Assembly: GCA_037367405.1 (NCBI GenBank)
Contig: JAZKJV010010750.1
Span: 248,001 to 312,000, forward strand
From: Ottelia alismoides
Lineage: Eukaryota > Streptophyta > Magnoliopsida > Alismatales > Hydrocharitaceae
Length of the DNA stretch: 64,000 nucleotides
Direction of reading: 5' to 3'
In this document: one piece after another, positions 11,591-23,505 of the stretch
How positions within the stretch are numbered: position 1 is the stretch's first letter
Layout: every line of letters starts with the position of its first letter
Notes under the pieces: model-generated
Told to the model about the DNA's origin: nothing
What the model saw: only the letters and a program-made list of their open reading frames with translations
The model's database searches: none
Position numbers and translations under genes: made by a program

Positions 11591-13702
11591 AAACTTTGTT
11601 AGTCCCTTAGCAAACACTTGTTTGGAAAATAAGGAAAAATAAAGAAAGTTAGAATGAATTTGTTTTCCTAAACCAATTCATGAGAACAGACAGAGGACAA
11701 AGCTCGATCCAGCCTGAAATAAGCATTTTTTTGGAGCCTTAACTAGGATTAGGATTTAAACCTCAATAGTCCTCAAGTTCTACAAATCCTTGTTTATGTT
11801 CACCTCAACAGCTAGTTCAGATCCACTCATTCATATTGCAAACTCACCTTGAAATCAATTTATATTGTATGTGAATTGTTTTAGCTCTTTTCGCTTTCAA
11901 AGAAGCGAAGAAACCACCCATCCCAGCTATACACTCTGATTGGTTCCTCATCTAGCTACTCTTTCCTGGAGAGGAGGTATTCCCTTCTGAGGTCAGTTCG
12001 TGTTGTGTCCCCAATCGAATATAGAGATAAAGTAGAAGAATGAGAAAAGAACTGGAGTGCGACTAGTGTAGACGCATCTCCATGTGAAGCCCAGCCGGTG
12101 TAGCTAATTATACACTTAGATGTGCATGTTTTTTAGTGGAATCTCGGATCATTGTGGTCGTATTTGTATTTGGTGTCTTCTTCTTTGAGTTGACTTTGTA
12201 ATGTTGCTCATACTGCATTCATCTCTTTGTGCCTCGATGGATATAGCATCTTTTCATTCCGTCCATTTTTTGAGGTCTTGGAAAAATTATGCTAGCAGAT
12301 CCTTCCCTCATCCGAAGCAATTATTGCAACCCCAATCTATCCCGTCTTTAGATGCCAACGCAGCAAAGACAAGGATAGAAATTTATACCAAGTTGGATTG
12401 CTCTTCGTCGCCAAATGCAAGTCGATCTAAGTGCAAAGTGTATGTGTCCAAAATTGGTTCACTGATGAAGAGTTAAACGGATGACACCAAGTGTTCTACT
12501 TAGGTACTTTTCGAGTTGACTTCCCAAACATTGTCTCATGGAACCCAAAGATTTATGTCAAAGACCCGAAGAGTCTAAATTCCAGTTCCTAACTAGGCTC
12601 CTTACAATGAAAGTTATTGGTCGTAATAAAGCTGCATCCTTTAGACTTTTCACAATATTTAGTTCTAGAAATCAAACTTATTCTGAAAAATGCTAATGTT
12701 AATGCAACCATGTCTTTGTGAATTATACTTTTTTTTATTTTTACTCTTTTTATGGATTTTAAGGTTTTTGTAATTTTTATGGATTTTGGACTTTACATTT
12801 TTTATGGATTTTGTGATTTTTATAAACAAGTTTATGTACAAGATCTTTACAAAATAAATTACCCATATTTTATTTGGATTAAATAACTAATGGATTTTAC
12901 AAATTTTATATACAAGATATTTTACAAGGACTAAATGACTTTACACATATTTTAATATATAGGATTTGAAATAAGTGTTATACATATTTTCAAATACATA
13001 TTTTAAATTAAGGGTTTTAAATAAGGATTTTGAACATATTTTAATTATTTACATTGATTTTATTAATAATTTAAATAAATAGGTGGATTTTAAATTACCC
13101 TCACCTAGTTTTATGGATTTTAAAGATATAGAAAGTACACAAAAGTGTGAGTTATAGACAAAAATATATATACAATATATATGCACCGCCATATACCAAG
13201 CTTGTGCTATGTCCTCATAGTATCAAAATAGAAAAAAGAGGATAAAACTCGTGCTAAGTAAAAGTGGGTGAAAAAGAATGAAAGAATAGAAGTCAGTCAA
13301 TCCCCAATACTTTCGATCAGGTCATCGTAAATATAGTGGGACAAAAGTGAGGTGACTGAGGACATGAATATGTAAATGAAGGAACAAAAGAAAGAAAAAC
13401 AAAATCATTGAAATCACTAGGTCCCCCCATACTTAGGATAAGGCATCATAAATATAGAGAAGAGCATGGCCAAAATTAGGGACCAGTGATTAGAGTAAAA
13501 GAAAGGATATACAAAAGAAAATTAAAAAGATCTAAAATAAAAAACGATAATCAATGGGCAATCGGTCCCCTGTATACTAAGGATCTGGTATCCTAAGCAT
13601 AGAAAACGAAAAAAAGGGGAGGATTGTGATCTATAGAGAATATACAAATGTGTACTTGATGAGCACGAAAAAGACGATAGACTAAGGGAGATAAATATCA
13701 CG
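11591..13702 (-). mobile_element. 3' untranslated region of element H
   Basis: This is non-coding sequence between the integrase remnant and the polypurine tract. Parts resemble the 3' UTRs of N (near 1830-2460) and A (near 31500-32100). Its start in sense direction holds the hairpin/purine-tract array, as in N and A. The middle (about 12720-13150) is AT-rich. No credible coding frame is present. Confidence 0.6.
13190..13602 (-). repeat. Hairpin plus polypurine-tract array in element H
   Basis: About four degraded units read on the minus strand. At 13564-13602 arms like TATACTAAGGAT and ATCCTAAGCATA (two mismatches) sit beside CCCC on the plus strand. Similar units lie near 13421-13460 and 13300-13340. 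The last unit in sense order holds the conserved CTATGAGGACATAG (13220-13207). The array lies about 1.6 kb upstream of the real tract. Confidence 0.65.
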
Positions 13703-15437
13703 GGTCGTTGTGACCTCAATCCCTCAAATCATACTCAACAAGAAGATAAGACCACCAAATAAAGCAAATAATCAATGAAATCGAAGAGCGGTCTTCGCTA
13801 TTTATTTAACCTGATATAGCGACCAGGGTCAAACTCAAGGAGCACGGTTTGGCTGAATCGGCTTACGAAGTAGTCAAAAACAAGATAAAATAAAGAAATG
13901 AATTTTTGGTGGATTTTATATATTTTTATATTTTTTTGGATTTTTTATTTTGAAGAAAATTTAAACAGAAAATAAAAAGCACACAAAACACAAACTATAA
14001 ACACTCCAAAATAACTCATAAAATTCAAATAAAATTATTTTTGTGTTTTATATATTATCAAGTGTTTTTGATGATTTCTCCAGAATTTTATGATTTTTAA
14101 TTGATTTTATAAAAATAGAAAAAGGTTGAAAATAAAAATCAGAATCAATGTGCAGCCAGATTTGTAAGGCTAACTAAAAATATCTAATTAGCTATAAAAA
14201 TCTGAAGGAAATTTTTATAAAGTAGAAATAAAAACTAAGCTATAGAAACCAGAATTACATTTTTTTTGATTTTTTTAGAATTTTTAATAATTTTTATAAG
14301 CTTTTTAGGGTTTTATAGGTTTTATAGGTTTTATAAATCCAAATAAGACAAAAATTGAACAGAAGCAAGAAAACACTAAAATAAACTACACCTATTTTTT
14401 TAGAATTTTGGATGAGTTTTTATATATTTATTTGATTTTATAAAAGACACTATAGCAAAAATGAAGGTTTTTGATTTTTTAAAAATAACAAAAAAACTCA
14501 AAAATGTCCCAAAAATTTAGTGAAATTTTTACACAATGGCAGGAGCCATATACCCAAATTTCACTTGATTTGGAATTAATTTGATATTTTAATCAACCAA
14601 TACAAAAGCCACAACACACAGGGACCTAAATGCAAGAAAAGTGACTTTCAGGGGCAAATCTGAAACACGTGCTAGAAGTATAGGGGCTAAACCAAAAAAT
14701 TCATGCAAAATGTACACATGTTCCAATTCCAGTATGCACAGGGGTATATATGCAAATAATTAAACTAAAGATTCATTCTAGAAGAGTCAAAAATCCCAAG
14801 CCCTAAACATGCAATTTGCCCACAAAATCACGTGTCGGAGCACGTGTCTCCACAAAGCAGGGACTAAAATGCAAATATAAGAAACTACAGGTCCATATAA
14901 CCAAATTATCCAAGTGTGCAGGTTTATTTAACAGACTAAATAAATACTAAAATAAACTGTAGGGGGTCGAGCGTAATTTACCCAGCCACAGCGCGTGCGG
15001 GGCGCGTGAGGGTTGACGTGTCGAGCGGTGAGCGGCTGGCGTGTGTACGGCTCTGATGACGCCTCCTAAAAGATCCAACGGTCTTGGCACGAGGGCGAGC
15101 GTGGGGCGCACGTGGCCGTCAGATCATGGATCTAACAGTCTGACAGTGGCAGGTAACGAGCGGCTCAGATGAATACTAGAGGTGGGTGCTATCTGACGGT
15201 CGAGAGATGGTCTAGAAGAACTCCTATTGGGTGAACTTCTCCGACGAGCTGGGGGTGAACCAAGCGTCCGATGGAAGATCGGAGAAGGGGGTTCTCCTCA
15301 CGATGACGTTCCGCGTCAGATGGCGGTGGCTGGTGAAGCCCCCAACGGTCAGATCCTCCAGCGAGGGAGGAGAGACATGGGCTACTCTGGCGAGGTGTGG
15401 ACGATGCAACTGAGGGAGATATCTCGCGCTTATTCAC

Positions 15438-15740
15438 CTGCAGAAGAGAGATCATGCTCGGAGGAAGTCTCCAGCATGGGTTATTAGACCAACAGTAAAT
15501 GGAAGCGGCATGGTCGTTGGAGGGAGGTTCCGGCGGAGGCGGCGGAAGGAACCAGACATGATCTTGGCTCTGATAGCCAAGATAGAAGTGATCAGATAGT
15601 GGAAGAAAGGTGACGACGGGTCGAGGGATCTATCGATACAGATGAGGTGAAGTGACGGGGCTCCGGCCACTGGGCGGAGCTGGCAGAGCTAGGTGGAAAA
15701 GATCGAATCTAAATGACAAAATGGAACCTAAGGGAAGTAC
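15438..15740 (-). other. Intron-like GT...AG interval in LTR E
   Basis: The donor-like CAG|GTACTT (first G at 15740) is about 255 nt downstream of the TATA box. The acceptor-like CTTCTGCAG|GTGAAT has its last G at 15438, giving 303 nt. Equivalent positions exist in LTRs B and D. Confidence 0.5.
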
Positions 15741-16185
15741 CTGATGGTCAGAGTCGACTGTGGGGAAGATGTTGGATCTCCGACGGTCTTCGCCTCGATG
15801 GAGCGTTGCCTCCAGAGGCTTGGGCTATGCCGACGGCGGAGCTCGACGATGATGGTCGTCGGACTTGGGGTACATACCTCCAATCACTCTCTGCGACACC
15901 CTCTACACTCGCTGTCACTCGAGGACGAAGATGGAGGTCACAGGGATAGAAGATGATTGCCGAAGGTACGTGAAATGGTAGAGGGAAGCGAGGCTTTATA
16001 CTGGTAGGGGTCTAGCAAGAATGGAGTCGGGCAAGCAAATATGGTGCACGGATCCCTAGGAAGAATGGTGGGAGTGGATCAATGATGTAACGTGAATAAT
16101 CGGGGCCCGGGGTTTAAGGAAATGGGTGTCGGATTGTATATGGAAAAATAGGGAAGATCGGGTCGTTACGCAGATACGGGCGAAG

Positions 16186-16233
16186 TGGTCCAGGGGGGGA
16201 GTTGACCGGGGGTCAATAATCCCCCGTGGACCA
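16186..16233. repeat. Nested palindrome with inverted W-boxes (LTR E)
   Basis: Outer arms TGGTCC and GGACCA and a G-run/C-run pair enclose TTGACC-GGG-GGTCAA (16202-16216). It lies at the AT-rich/GC-rich switch. TTGACC is the core bound by WRKY factors; binding here is inferred. Confidence 0.7.
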
Positions 16234-17028
16234 ATGGGAAAAATGCATTGGAAATTTATTTGGAAAATCAAGATAAAATAGAAAATGACTTTATTTAAAA
16301 ATATTTACAAAATTAAAAATGTTTATTTATTTTCAAAGTATTTGTTCGTGATTTTTATTTATTTTTTTGAAAAATAAATTATGTATTTGCATTATATTAT
16401 TATTATATACAGGTATACATACCTATGTATTTTTGAATTTTATTTTTATTATGTTATTTATGTACAGTTATTCCAGATTTATATTTTATTTATTTACACC
16501 ATAAAATTTGGAATATAAAAATATTTTTATTTGATTTTATTAATTATTTACAAGGGTGAAATAAATACATCTTTTATATTATATACATGGTATATGTACA
16601 CTGATGAGAGAAAATTATTTATTTTTATTTTTCTTTTATTTTTCCCATTTTTATTTTATTTTTATAAATATATACAAAATATGGGAAACACATAAATAAT
16701 TTTATTTTTAGAAAATAAAATATTTACACTAAGAGGGGGGTTATGTACAAGGTTGAGTTACCCTATCTCTCTCTAGTTATTTTATTTTGCGGCCAGGCCC
16801 ATGTTGAGCCTTCCCTTGGGTTCAAGTAACTCAATATTTATTCTAGATATTTCCCTCTTTTCTTTATTTTTTTATTCTTTTATTTTTGCATAAAAACATG
16901 CTAATTAATAATATTTACAAAATGCATGCTTTTTGATAATTTATTTTATTTACAAACATATACATGATGTTTTGCAAAGGTTTTTAGCTAAAATAAAATA
17001 ATAAAGAGTGATGAATGAGGATTCACCA

Positions 17029-17674
17029 GTGCTCCAGAAAATCGAATGGCTTCACATGACTCTATACATGATGAGATGAAGTGGAAGAGTAGTCATGCAT
17101 CCTGTACAAAGTAGATCACTTCAACTCGGGCTAGATGATCAGTAGTCTCCACAAAGTGCTTCAGCATTTGCCCATTCACTACAAACAGTTCTGCACCAGG
17201 TGACACATCTGATATAGCAATACTATCATTGTCATGCATCGTTCGGACTATATACGGTCCTTCCCAACCTCTTTTCAATTTGCCAAGAAAAATTCTCAAT
17301 CATGCATTGAAAAACAATACTTTCTGCCCAGAAACAAAGATATTATGCTGAATATCTCTATCATGCCATCATTTCACTTTATCCTTGTAAATGAGGGTGT
17401 TATCATATGCCTGATTTCGAATCTCTACCAGCTCATTCAGATCTAAGTTTTTCTTGGCTCCTTCTTTTTGTATCTCCAATGAAATTTCTCTGATAGTCCA
17501 TTCAGATTTGTGTATGATTTCTATGAGCAAATGACATGGCTTTCCGTAAACTAATCTGAACAGTGAAGTACCTAAGGGAGACATATGCAATACGATATGT
17601 CCAAAGAACTTGGTCTAGAAGCTGTGACCAGTTCTTTCTATCCAGTCGTACTGATTTTTAAAGAATGAATTTCA
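17029..17674 (-). pseudogene. Integrase C-terminal part of element H
   Basis: Minus-strand frames hold the gypsy integrase end. They run from a region like RKNWSQLLDQVLWTYRIAY, through FRLVYGKPCHLLIEI (the usual F/YRLVYGKACHLPVE motif) and LNELVEIRNQAYDN, to GKLKRGWEGPYIV (17250-17290), the chromodomain-less end typical of the Athila/Tat branch. Stops and at least one frameshift break it, for example between 17590 and 17650. It directly continues the integrase core left at 20849, because solo LTR C with a perfect target-site repeat lies between them. About 60 bases after the last recognisable motif the sequence meets LTR E. It cannot make a working enzyme. Confidence 0.8.
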
Positions 17675-18421
17675 CCTCCTGATGAATCTCGTATTCATCA
17701 CTCTAAATCTCATTTATTAAGCTCAAATCCCTAAAAATCAACAGCATTCTTGCATCTATTTTGCATAATTAGCATTCATGCATGTTTTCATAAGAATGGC
17801 ATTTTAGCACAAAAATCTGCATAAAATAAGAAGCCAAAAATCCAAGCCAAAATAACCTGTAAATAAGCCTAACTTCCCGGATTTTTAACTCATTCATGCT
17901 AACTCTAAATAACTCAAAACCACTTCCACTGTGTACATATCACTAACAAAAATAAAGGAAAAATACAAAAAAAATAACTAACCCAAATAAGTGGACCAAA
18001 AACCCAAACCCTAATTTCAGGATTTTCGGACTAAAAGCCACATATCTTCTCCATCCAGTGTCCGATTTAATCCTACTCACTTTTGAACTAATGTGCATTC
18101 AATTACCTTCAAAACAAGACCAAGTTCAAGTGAATCGGAGCTCATATGTGAAAGTTGGGTTTTGGGCCTCTTTTGTACATTGTATATTTTGGCGGTTTTG
18201 ACCTTGCATTTTATGTATATATTTTCTTAATCAATAAAAATCCAAAAAAATTAGAATTAAGTGTCTTTTATTTATCTTTGATTTTTCCATATTTTTGCAG
18301 ATTTTTATCGTGTTTAAAAATAACAAAAAAATTATAAAACCCAAAAATCAAGGTATTCTATGTACATAGGATACCCCAAAAATTCACTTTTTACATTTGA
18401 CCGATTATGGTGTTGATGTCT

Positions 18422-18465
18422 TCATGAAAGTTGTAGATCTCATCGAGACGAGCAATTTTCGTGAA
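18422..18465. repeat. Imperfect hairpin related to CATGAAAGTTG (LTR C)
   Basis: CATGAAAGTTG, TAGAT, CTCATCGAGACGAG, then CAATTTTCGTG form a stem with a bulge. Element A carries the same structure in both LTRs (31022-31062, 36450-36490) in the opposite strand sense. Confidence 0.7.
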
Positions 18466-18541
18466 GAAAGTTTTTCGATCTGAGGTCATCTACTATTTTT
18501 TATCGATTTTACAAATTATTTTAATTTCGAATTTTGTGGGG

Positions 18542-18578
18542 CTGACACGTGGCAGCACCTGGTGCCGCCACGTGTCAG
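18542..18578. repeat. 37-bp near-perfect palindrome at the composition switch (LTR C)
   Basis: Outer arms CTGACACGTGGC and GCCACGTGTCAG are perfect. Inner arms GCACC and GGTGC flank a central T, with one A/C mismatch between the outer and inner arms. It holds two CACGTG cores and lies just before the GC-rich half. Confidence 0.9.
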
Positions 18579-18746
18579 TCATTTTTTGGGCTTTATATAT
18601 ATCGGTTTTTATTTATTAAAAAAATAAATAAATAAAAAAATAAAAAATTAAAAAAAGGGACGCACGTGCGTCGCACGTGCCTCCCCAGGCACGTGCTCCG
18701 CACGAGCCTCCACCGGCTCCCCATCTCGCTGCCACATGGCGCAATG

Positions 18747-18780
18747 GGCACCGTCCGATCACGCGCGATCGGACGGCGCC
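18747..18780. repeat. Hairpin of GATCGGACGG type (LTR C)
   Basis: 14-bp arms (GGCACCGTCCGATC and GATCGGACGGCGCC, one mismatch) surround a 6-nt loop. It sits about 210 bp upstream of the TATA box. The same core occurs in both LTRs of element A. Confidence 0.85.
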
Positions 18781-18986
18781 TGCGCGTCGTCCTCCTCCGC
18801 CCCCCTTCCCTTCCTAATCAGCCTCCGCCGCCTCGCGAACCCCGCGAAAACCGCCGCGCATCTCGCGGCCATATCTCGCCGGCGCTAATCGCATCCCCTT
18901 CAGATCTCCCTCTCCGATTCCCCCATCCAATCAAACCCCCTTCGATTCCTTCCCCGATCTCCTTCCATCTCTTGCACACCAGCAGC

Positions 18987-18996
18987 CTATAAAAGG
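18987..18996 (+). promoter_or_regulatory. TATA box of LTR C
   Basis: CTATAAAAGG lies in GC-rich surroundings. Two CACGTG clusters flank it at a distance (18663-18700 and 19679-19836). A donor-like CAG|GTATAC lies about 190 bp downstream at 19181. Confidence 0.65.
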
Positions 18997-19678
18997 AACA
19001 CCGCCGGCCCTCCTCCAACCCATCCGCCGTACAATCTCCAAGAGCCACCTCTCCGGTAGTGACAGTCCAGCGAGCCCCCCTCCATCGGTGTGATCCGAGG
19101 TCGGCAGACCTCGTCGCAGCTCCGCCCCGAGCGCCGCTGCTCGCTCCGGCCACTCCCAACGCCGTCGAGCCTTCCTTCAGGTATACCCTCTCTCTCTCTT
19201 CCTCTACCTCTCTCTATCTCCCCATCTCGCCCGCTCCACCTCCGAGACCAACGTCTCCACCTCGACGCCATCGCTCTTCTTCACCGACAATCGACGACGA
19301 CTCCGATCTTCATCGTCCTCCGCCTCGACACCGTTCTTCTCTGACACCCTCTACACCAACCGCCATCACCGCCTCGCCGACTCCGCTCGCCGTCGCTGCT
19401 GCGCCCTCGACGCCCCACGGCCGTGTGTCGGCCACCACGCCTGCTCGGACCTCCACCAACCACGCCATCGCCATCAACACCTTCGGCGTCAGCAGCTTCA
19501 CCCCTTCGTCTTCGACTCGTCTTCATCGACTCCATCTCCCCTCCGACGAACGCAGCACCCCACTTCCATCGTCCAAGGCTTGGCCGGCCGCCAGCCCTCG
19601 ACCTCCACCCCACCGAGGCCGGTCCTACTCCGCCAGGACCACCGCCGCGCGGCCGGGCGCTCTACACCCGAGGCCCCG

Positions 19679-19836
19679 CGCACGTGATCTGCACGTGCGT
19701 GGGGAACTACGTCAGCCTGACGTCAGCCCAGTCACGTGCGACGCACGTGACTTTGGGGCAAATTGTAGAGACGCCCCCAAACGTTTCTATATTCGCGCTT
19801 CAGTCCAAGACCAGAGGGCACGTGCCTAGCACGTGC
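19679..19836. repeat. G-box palindrome cluster in LTR C
   Basis: Several CACGTG cores lie close together. At 19731-19751 arms GTCACGTGCG and CGCACGTGAC are perfect around a single A. A TGACGTCA palindrome lies at 19718-19725. Both are core types bound by plant bZIP or bHLH factors; binding is inferred. Confidence 0.8.
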
Positions 19837-20848
19837 CTCTCTGGAAATTTGCAAGAAGACCCCCCTCTATTATTGGTAATTACAATCAAGTCCCCCACTG
19901 CAGTTTGCTTTACTTATTTATTTTATTTATATTGCATCTGTACCCCTGTGTTTCCCCTTAATTTTGAATCTTCTCTCTACATTATTTTATTAATACAAAA
20001 ATAGCATGATGTTGGTTAATTAATTCTCTACGCTTTGACATGTTGTGGGTATTTTTGTGACGGACGATTATTTACTAAATAATTGTTTTGTGAAAATTGG
20101 CATATTTTACCCATTTTCTGCTCCTAAATTGATAATTGACTAACCGTTGCTCTAAAAATCCCCGAAAAATCACATATTGTAGAGTTAATTATTCTTAACA
20201 TTGTGCCCAAAAAGATTTGCATTTTCATGCATATTTTGCCCTGTAAAAATCATTTTTCATCTTTTAGTATTTAATTTTTAATAGGTATTAAACCCCACAT
20301 TTTCGAGGATTAGGATTTTTCTGAGGTCCGTCACCTAGTGATAGATCTCAGATAATTTTGATTCTTGAAAATAAGTAGGTTTGATATTTATTAAAATTAA
20401 ATATTAAAAATCATTTTGTTTGCATTTAAAAATCCATAAAAAATTCATATTGCATCCAAAAATTCCAAAAAAATTACAGAACATCCATTTCATTATAATT
20501 TACATTGTGGCCAAGTTTCGTATTTTTCGGACATTGTTTGATTGACATTTACATTTTAGTCCCTAAAATAAGGCCAAATTTGCATTTTGCATCCTTTATT
20601 GCATTGAAAATTCCAAAAAAAGACCGCCTCGAAAACCGAACACGAACTTTGATAGACTTAAGTCTAGGTTGTTCCTTTGCCTCCTTGTGATCGACCTTGG
20701 GACTTGCCCAAGTAAAATAAACATAAAACCACGATATTAAAAATTGAATAACTTATTTGTGGTATTTTCTTGATCGTTTCCGATTGCCGCCCACAACGCA
20801 CAACACGATAAAAACAACTTTCTAAAAGCCGCATTTTCGGACTCGTCA

Positions 20849-21633
20849 CCTCCCTATTTGAAACTTCAGCCATACCGTTCGTTTGAGAGTGGTAAGGAGA
20901 AGCTACTCTCTGATCAATGCCCTAGATCTTTACTAGCTTTCTCACCTCCTTATTAATGAAATGGCTACCCCCATATGATATGAGAATACATGGAATACCA
21001 ATCCGCGAAATAATATGTTCCCTTAGGAACCTGCAGACTGTCTTGTTGTCAGCGGTTCGTGCGGGTATAGCCTCCACCCATCTGCTAATATATTCTACAA
21101 CGAGAAGGATGTACTCAAAGCCGTTGCTGGAGGGAAACGGTCCCATGAAATCTGTAACCCATACGTCAAAGACTGCACAAATGATAACATGTCACATAAG
21201 CATTGCATCCGAAGCACCAATTGTCCCTACGGCTCTCTGACAACCTGGACAACTCTTCACGAATGTGCAAGCATCTCTACTAAGGTCGGCCATCAAAATC
21301 CGCTCAGAAGTACCTTCTGCGTTGTCCTCTTCCCTGAATGATGTCCTCCTACCTATAAGGATGGCACAAAGTGAGTATACTATTGTATTCCTCCATAGGA
21401 ATACATCACCTGTAGATGCAATCTGACCCTTCATGAAAAAGAATCGGATCCTCCTTGTTGTAGTACCATGCCTCGGACACTAGCCTGTCGACTCGGTCTT
21501 TCTTCCAACCTTGTGGACACTTTTGTGTAACAAGAAAGTTGACTATGTCTGCATACTATGGAAGTTCTGTAATTGCAAATATGATCTCATCTGGAAATTG
21601 ATAACCAGCCTGAATGACTAAGGTAAAGGTATG
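20849..21633 (-). pseudogene. RNase H-integrase linker, zinc domain and integrase core of element H
   Basis: The minus-strand order is an RNase H/integrase linker (ITELP then YADIVNFLVTQK, near 21560-21530), the end of the HHCC zinc domain (DACTFVKSCPGCQR, 21280-21240), and the integrase core starting MGPFPSSNGFEYILLVVEY (21146 downward). The core goes on through WVEAIPARTADNK, GGSHFINKEVRKL and, after a stop, YHSQTNGMAEVSNRE. Of the usual D,D35E catalytic triad, the first Asp is not intact in the VVEY segment (usually VVDY), the second lies at a changed SYGGSHF (usually SDGG), and the Glu of AEVSNRE remains. The remnant is cut by LTR C and lacks most of RNase H upstream. Confidence 0.8.
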
Positions 21634-23505
21634 GAAATGGTCGTTGCGACCTCAATCAATCAGACTAGGTGTATCAAGAAAAATCAACCACTCAAACAGG
21701 TCAAATCAATCAAAAAGAGAAGAGAGCGGTCTTAGCTATGGGATTAACCTGGTATAGCTCCTAGGGTCGAACACAAGGAGCACGGGTTGGCCTAGGGCCT
21801 ACGAAGTAGTAAAAAGAAAATAAAATAAAAGAAAAGTATTTTTTAGTGGTTTTTAATAATTTTTATAATTTTTTTTTGGATTTTTAAAAGTGAGGAAAAT
21901 AAAGGAAAGTAAAAACAAGCACACTTGAGCAATTTATTTAACACACCAAAAATCAAGCAAAAATTCAAGAAAAATTATTTTTATGTTTTTTAGGTTTTTA
22001 AGTGTTTTTGGTGAATTTTTGGGATTTTTATAAAGTGTATTTTATTTTCTAAAAATCAAACAGTGCTAAAAAGACAAGGTACTGTCCAGCCAGAACCAAA
22101 ACCCTTAAATAAAATATCTAAGGATCTCAACAGGTTCTGGAGGTAATTTTCCTATATTCTAGATAAAATAAGGAAAATTTGAGCACCAAAATTATTGTTT
22201 TTGGATTTTTAGATTATTTATTATAATTTTTATGAGTTTTTAGATGTTTTTCAATTTTTTAGGGTTTTTACTCAATGAAAAATAGCCAAAAATGGCTAGA
22301 TAATCAAACAACAAACAAGAAACAGAAACTAATTTTTTTAGAATTTTTGGGGGTGTTTTTATATTTTTTTGGGATTTTTAAACCTAGACAGTAGCTAAAA
22401 TGGATGTATTTGAATTTTTAAAAATACTAAATAAAATAAAAAATGTCCTCAAAAATTCTCAAAAATCCAACAACATGGCAGGAGCCATGTGTCAAATTTT
22501 CATCGAATTTGGAGGTGGTTTGATATTTTATTCAAAATCAAAAAGAGGGCACAGTGCACAGGGACTTAAGTGCAAATACCCGAAACTCTGGGGGTCCAGG
22601 TGCAATTTTCCCAGCAAGTCACACGCGTGGCGCGTGCCTGGTGCACTCAGGGACCTTCTGGTAATAAAAACCAACTCCTAGGACCTTTTGGTAACTCGTA
22701 CCAAAAAGTCCAGGGGTTCGGTTGCAATTAACCCACTAAAATCCGCACATGTTCAAATAAAACATTCACAGGGGTAGATATGCAAATACCAGAAAGTATT
22801 CATTCATTCATAAACCCATCAGAACTACAGGCTAAGTATTGCAAATAAACCAGAAATACACGTGACGACGCACGTGGCTCACATACACAGGGGCATAAAT
22901 GCAAAACTAAACAAGCACGAGGTCCAATGTGCAATTTACCCTACGTAAATAAAAGGACTAAAATATTTACAGGACTAGGACTGAAAACAAAAACTAAGAG
23001 GGGGCCCTAAGTAAATTACCCCTTATTACGCCAACGGCTGGATGAGCGCCACGTAGATGATCGGACGGTCCTGGTGAGTGGCGCCCCTTTCTCCTTCGCA
23101 CGTGGGCCTGATCGACGGCGCAGAGGGGGCCACGTGGAAGATCTAACGGCCTCGGGTGCTGGTGGCTCCCTCTCTCTGCTCCAACGGTCCGGATCTACCC
23201 TCAAATCGATCAACGGTATCTGCTCCTCGAAGGATGGACGGTGACGATTGAAACTGGAGCGGGGGACGATCGGACGGTGGTGGAGGATACTGGAAGAACA
23301 GGTGACCGGCGAAGTTCTTCGGCCTCGTGCGCGTGCAGTAGTCCTCCTCAGCTGCCTCTGGGTATCGGAACAGATCCGCGGTGAAGTCCCGCAGCTGGTG
23401 AAGGCCTCCGATGGCCCAGCCGAGCCCTGGAGGGGCTCCGGCGAGGTCGACGGAGTCGAGCTCCTGGCCTTGATGTGAGGGGGCCTCAGATGGCCTCCTC
23501 TTGAC

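Larger units (their letters stand above)
13703..17028 (-). repeat. LTR E (subfamily of B and D)
   Basis: It begins on the minus strand with TGGTGAAT...ATTCATCA (17028-17009) and ends at CAACGACC (13703), as LTR B does. It shares with B and D the block near 16765-16815 (ATCTCTCTCTAGTT...GCGGCCAGGCCCATG...GAGCC). A TATA box lies at 15995-16000 and a U5-like block at 13780-13860. Flanks TCACG and GTGCT are not a target-site repeat, so one edge may be rearranged. Open frames inside (such as 15227-15487) are in GC-rich leader sequence and are not supported as genes. Confidence 0.7.
17675..20853 (+). mobile_element. Solo LTR C with perfect 5-bp target-site duplication
   Basis: The LTR spans 17680-20848. 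It starts TGATGAATCTCG...ATTCATCA and ends ...CTCGTCA. CCTCC flanks it at 17675-17679 and 20849-20853. A TATA box (CTATAAAAGG) is at 18987-18996. A U5-like block (TGTGATCGACCTTGGGACTTGC) is near 20687-20708. It lies inside the integrase of H, in opposite orientation. No internal region or second LTR remains, so it is a solo LTR made by LTR-LTR recombination. The 256-codon open frame at 19059-19829 is a Pro/Arg/Ser-rich product of GC-rich leader sequence with no family I recognise. Confidence 0.9.

Noticed and set aside
13703..17028. LTR E as the original 3' LTR of element H
   Set aside because: No polypurine tract lies beside it, and the H 3' UTR continues to its left up to a proper tract and LTR at 11578.
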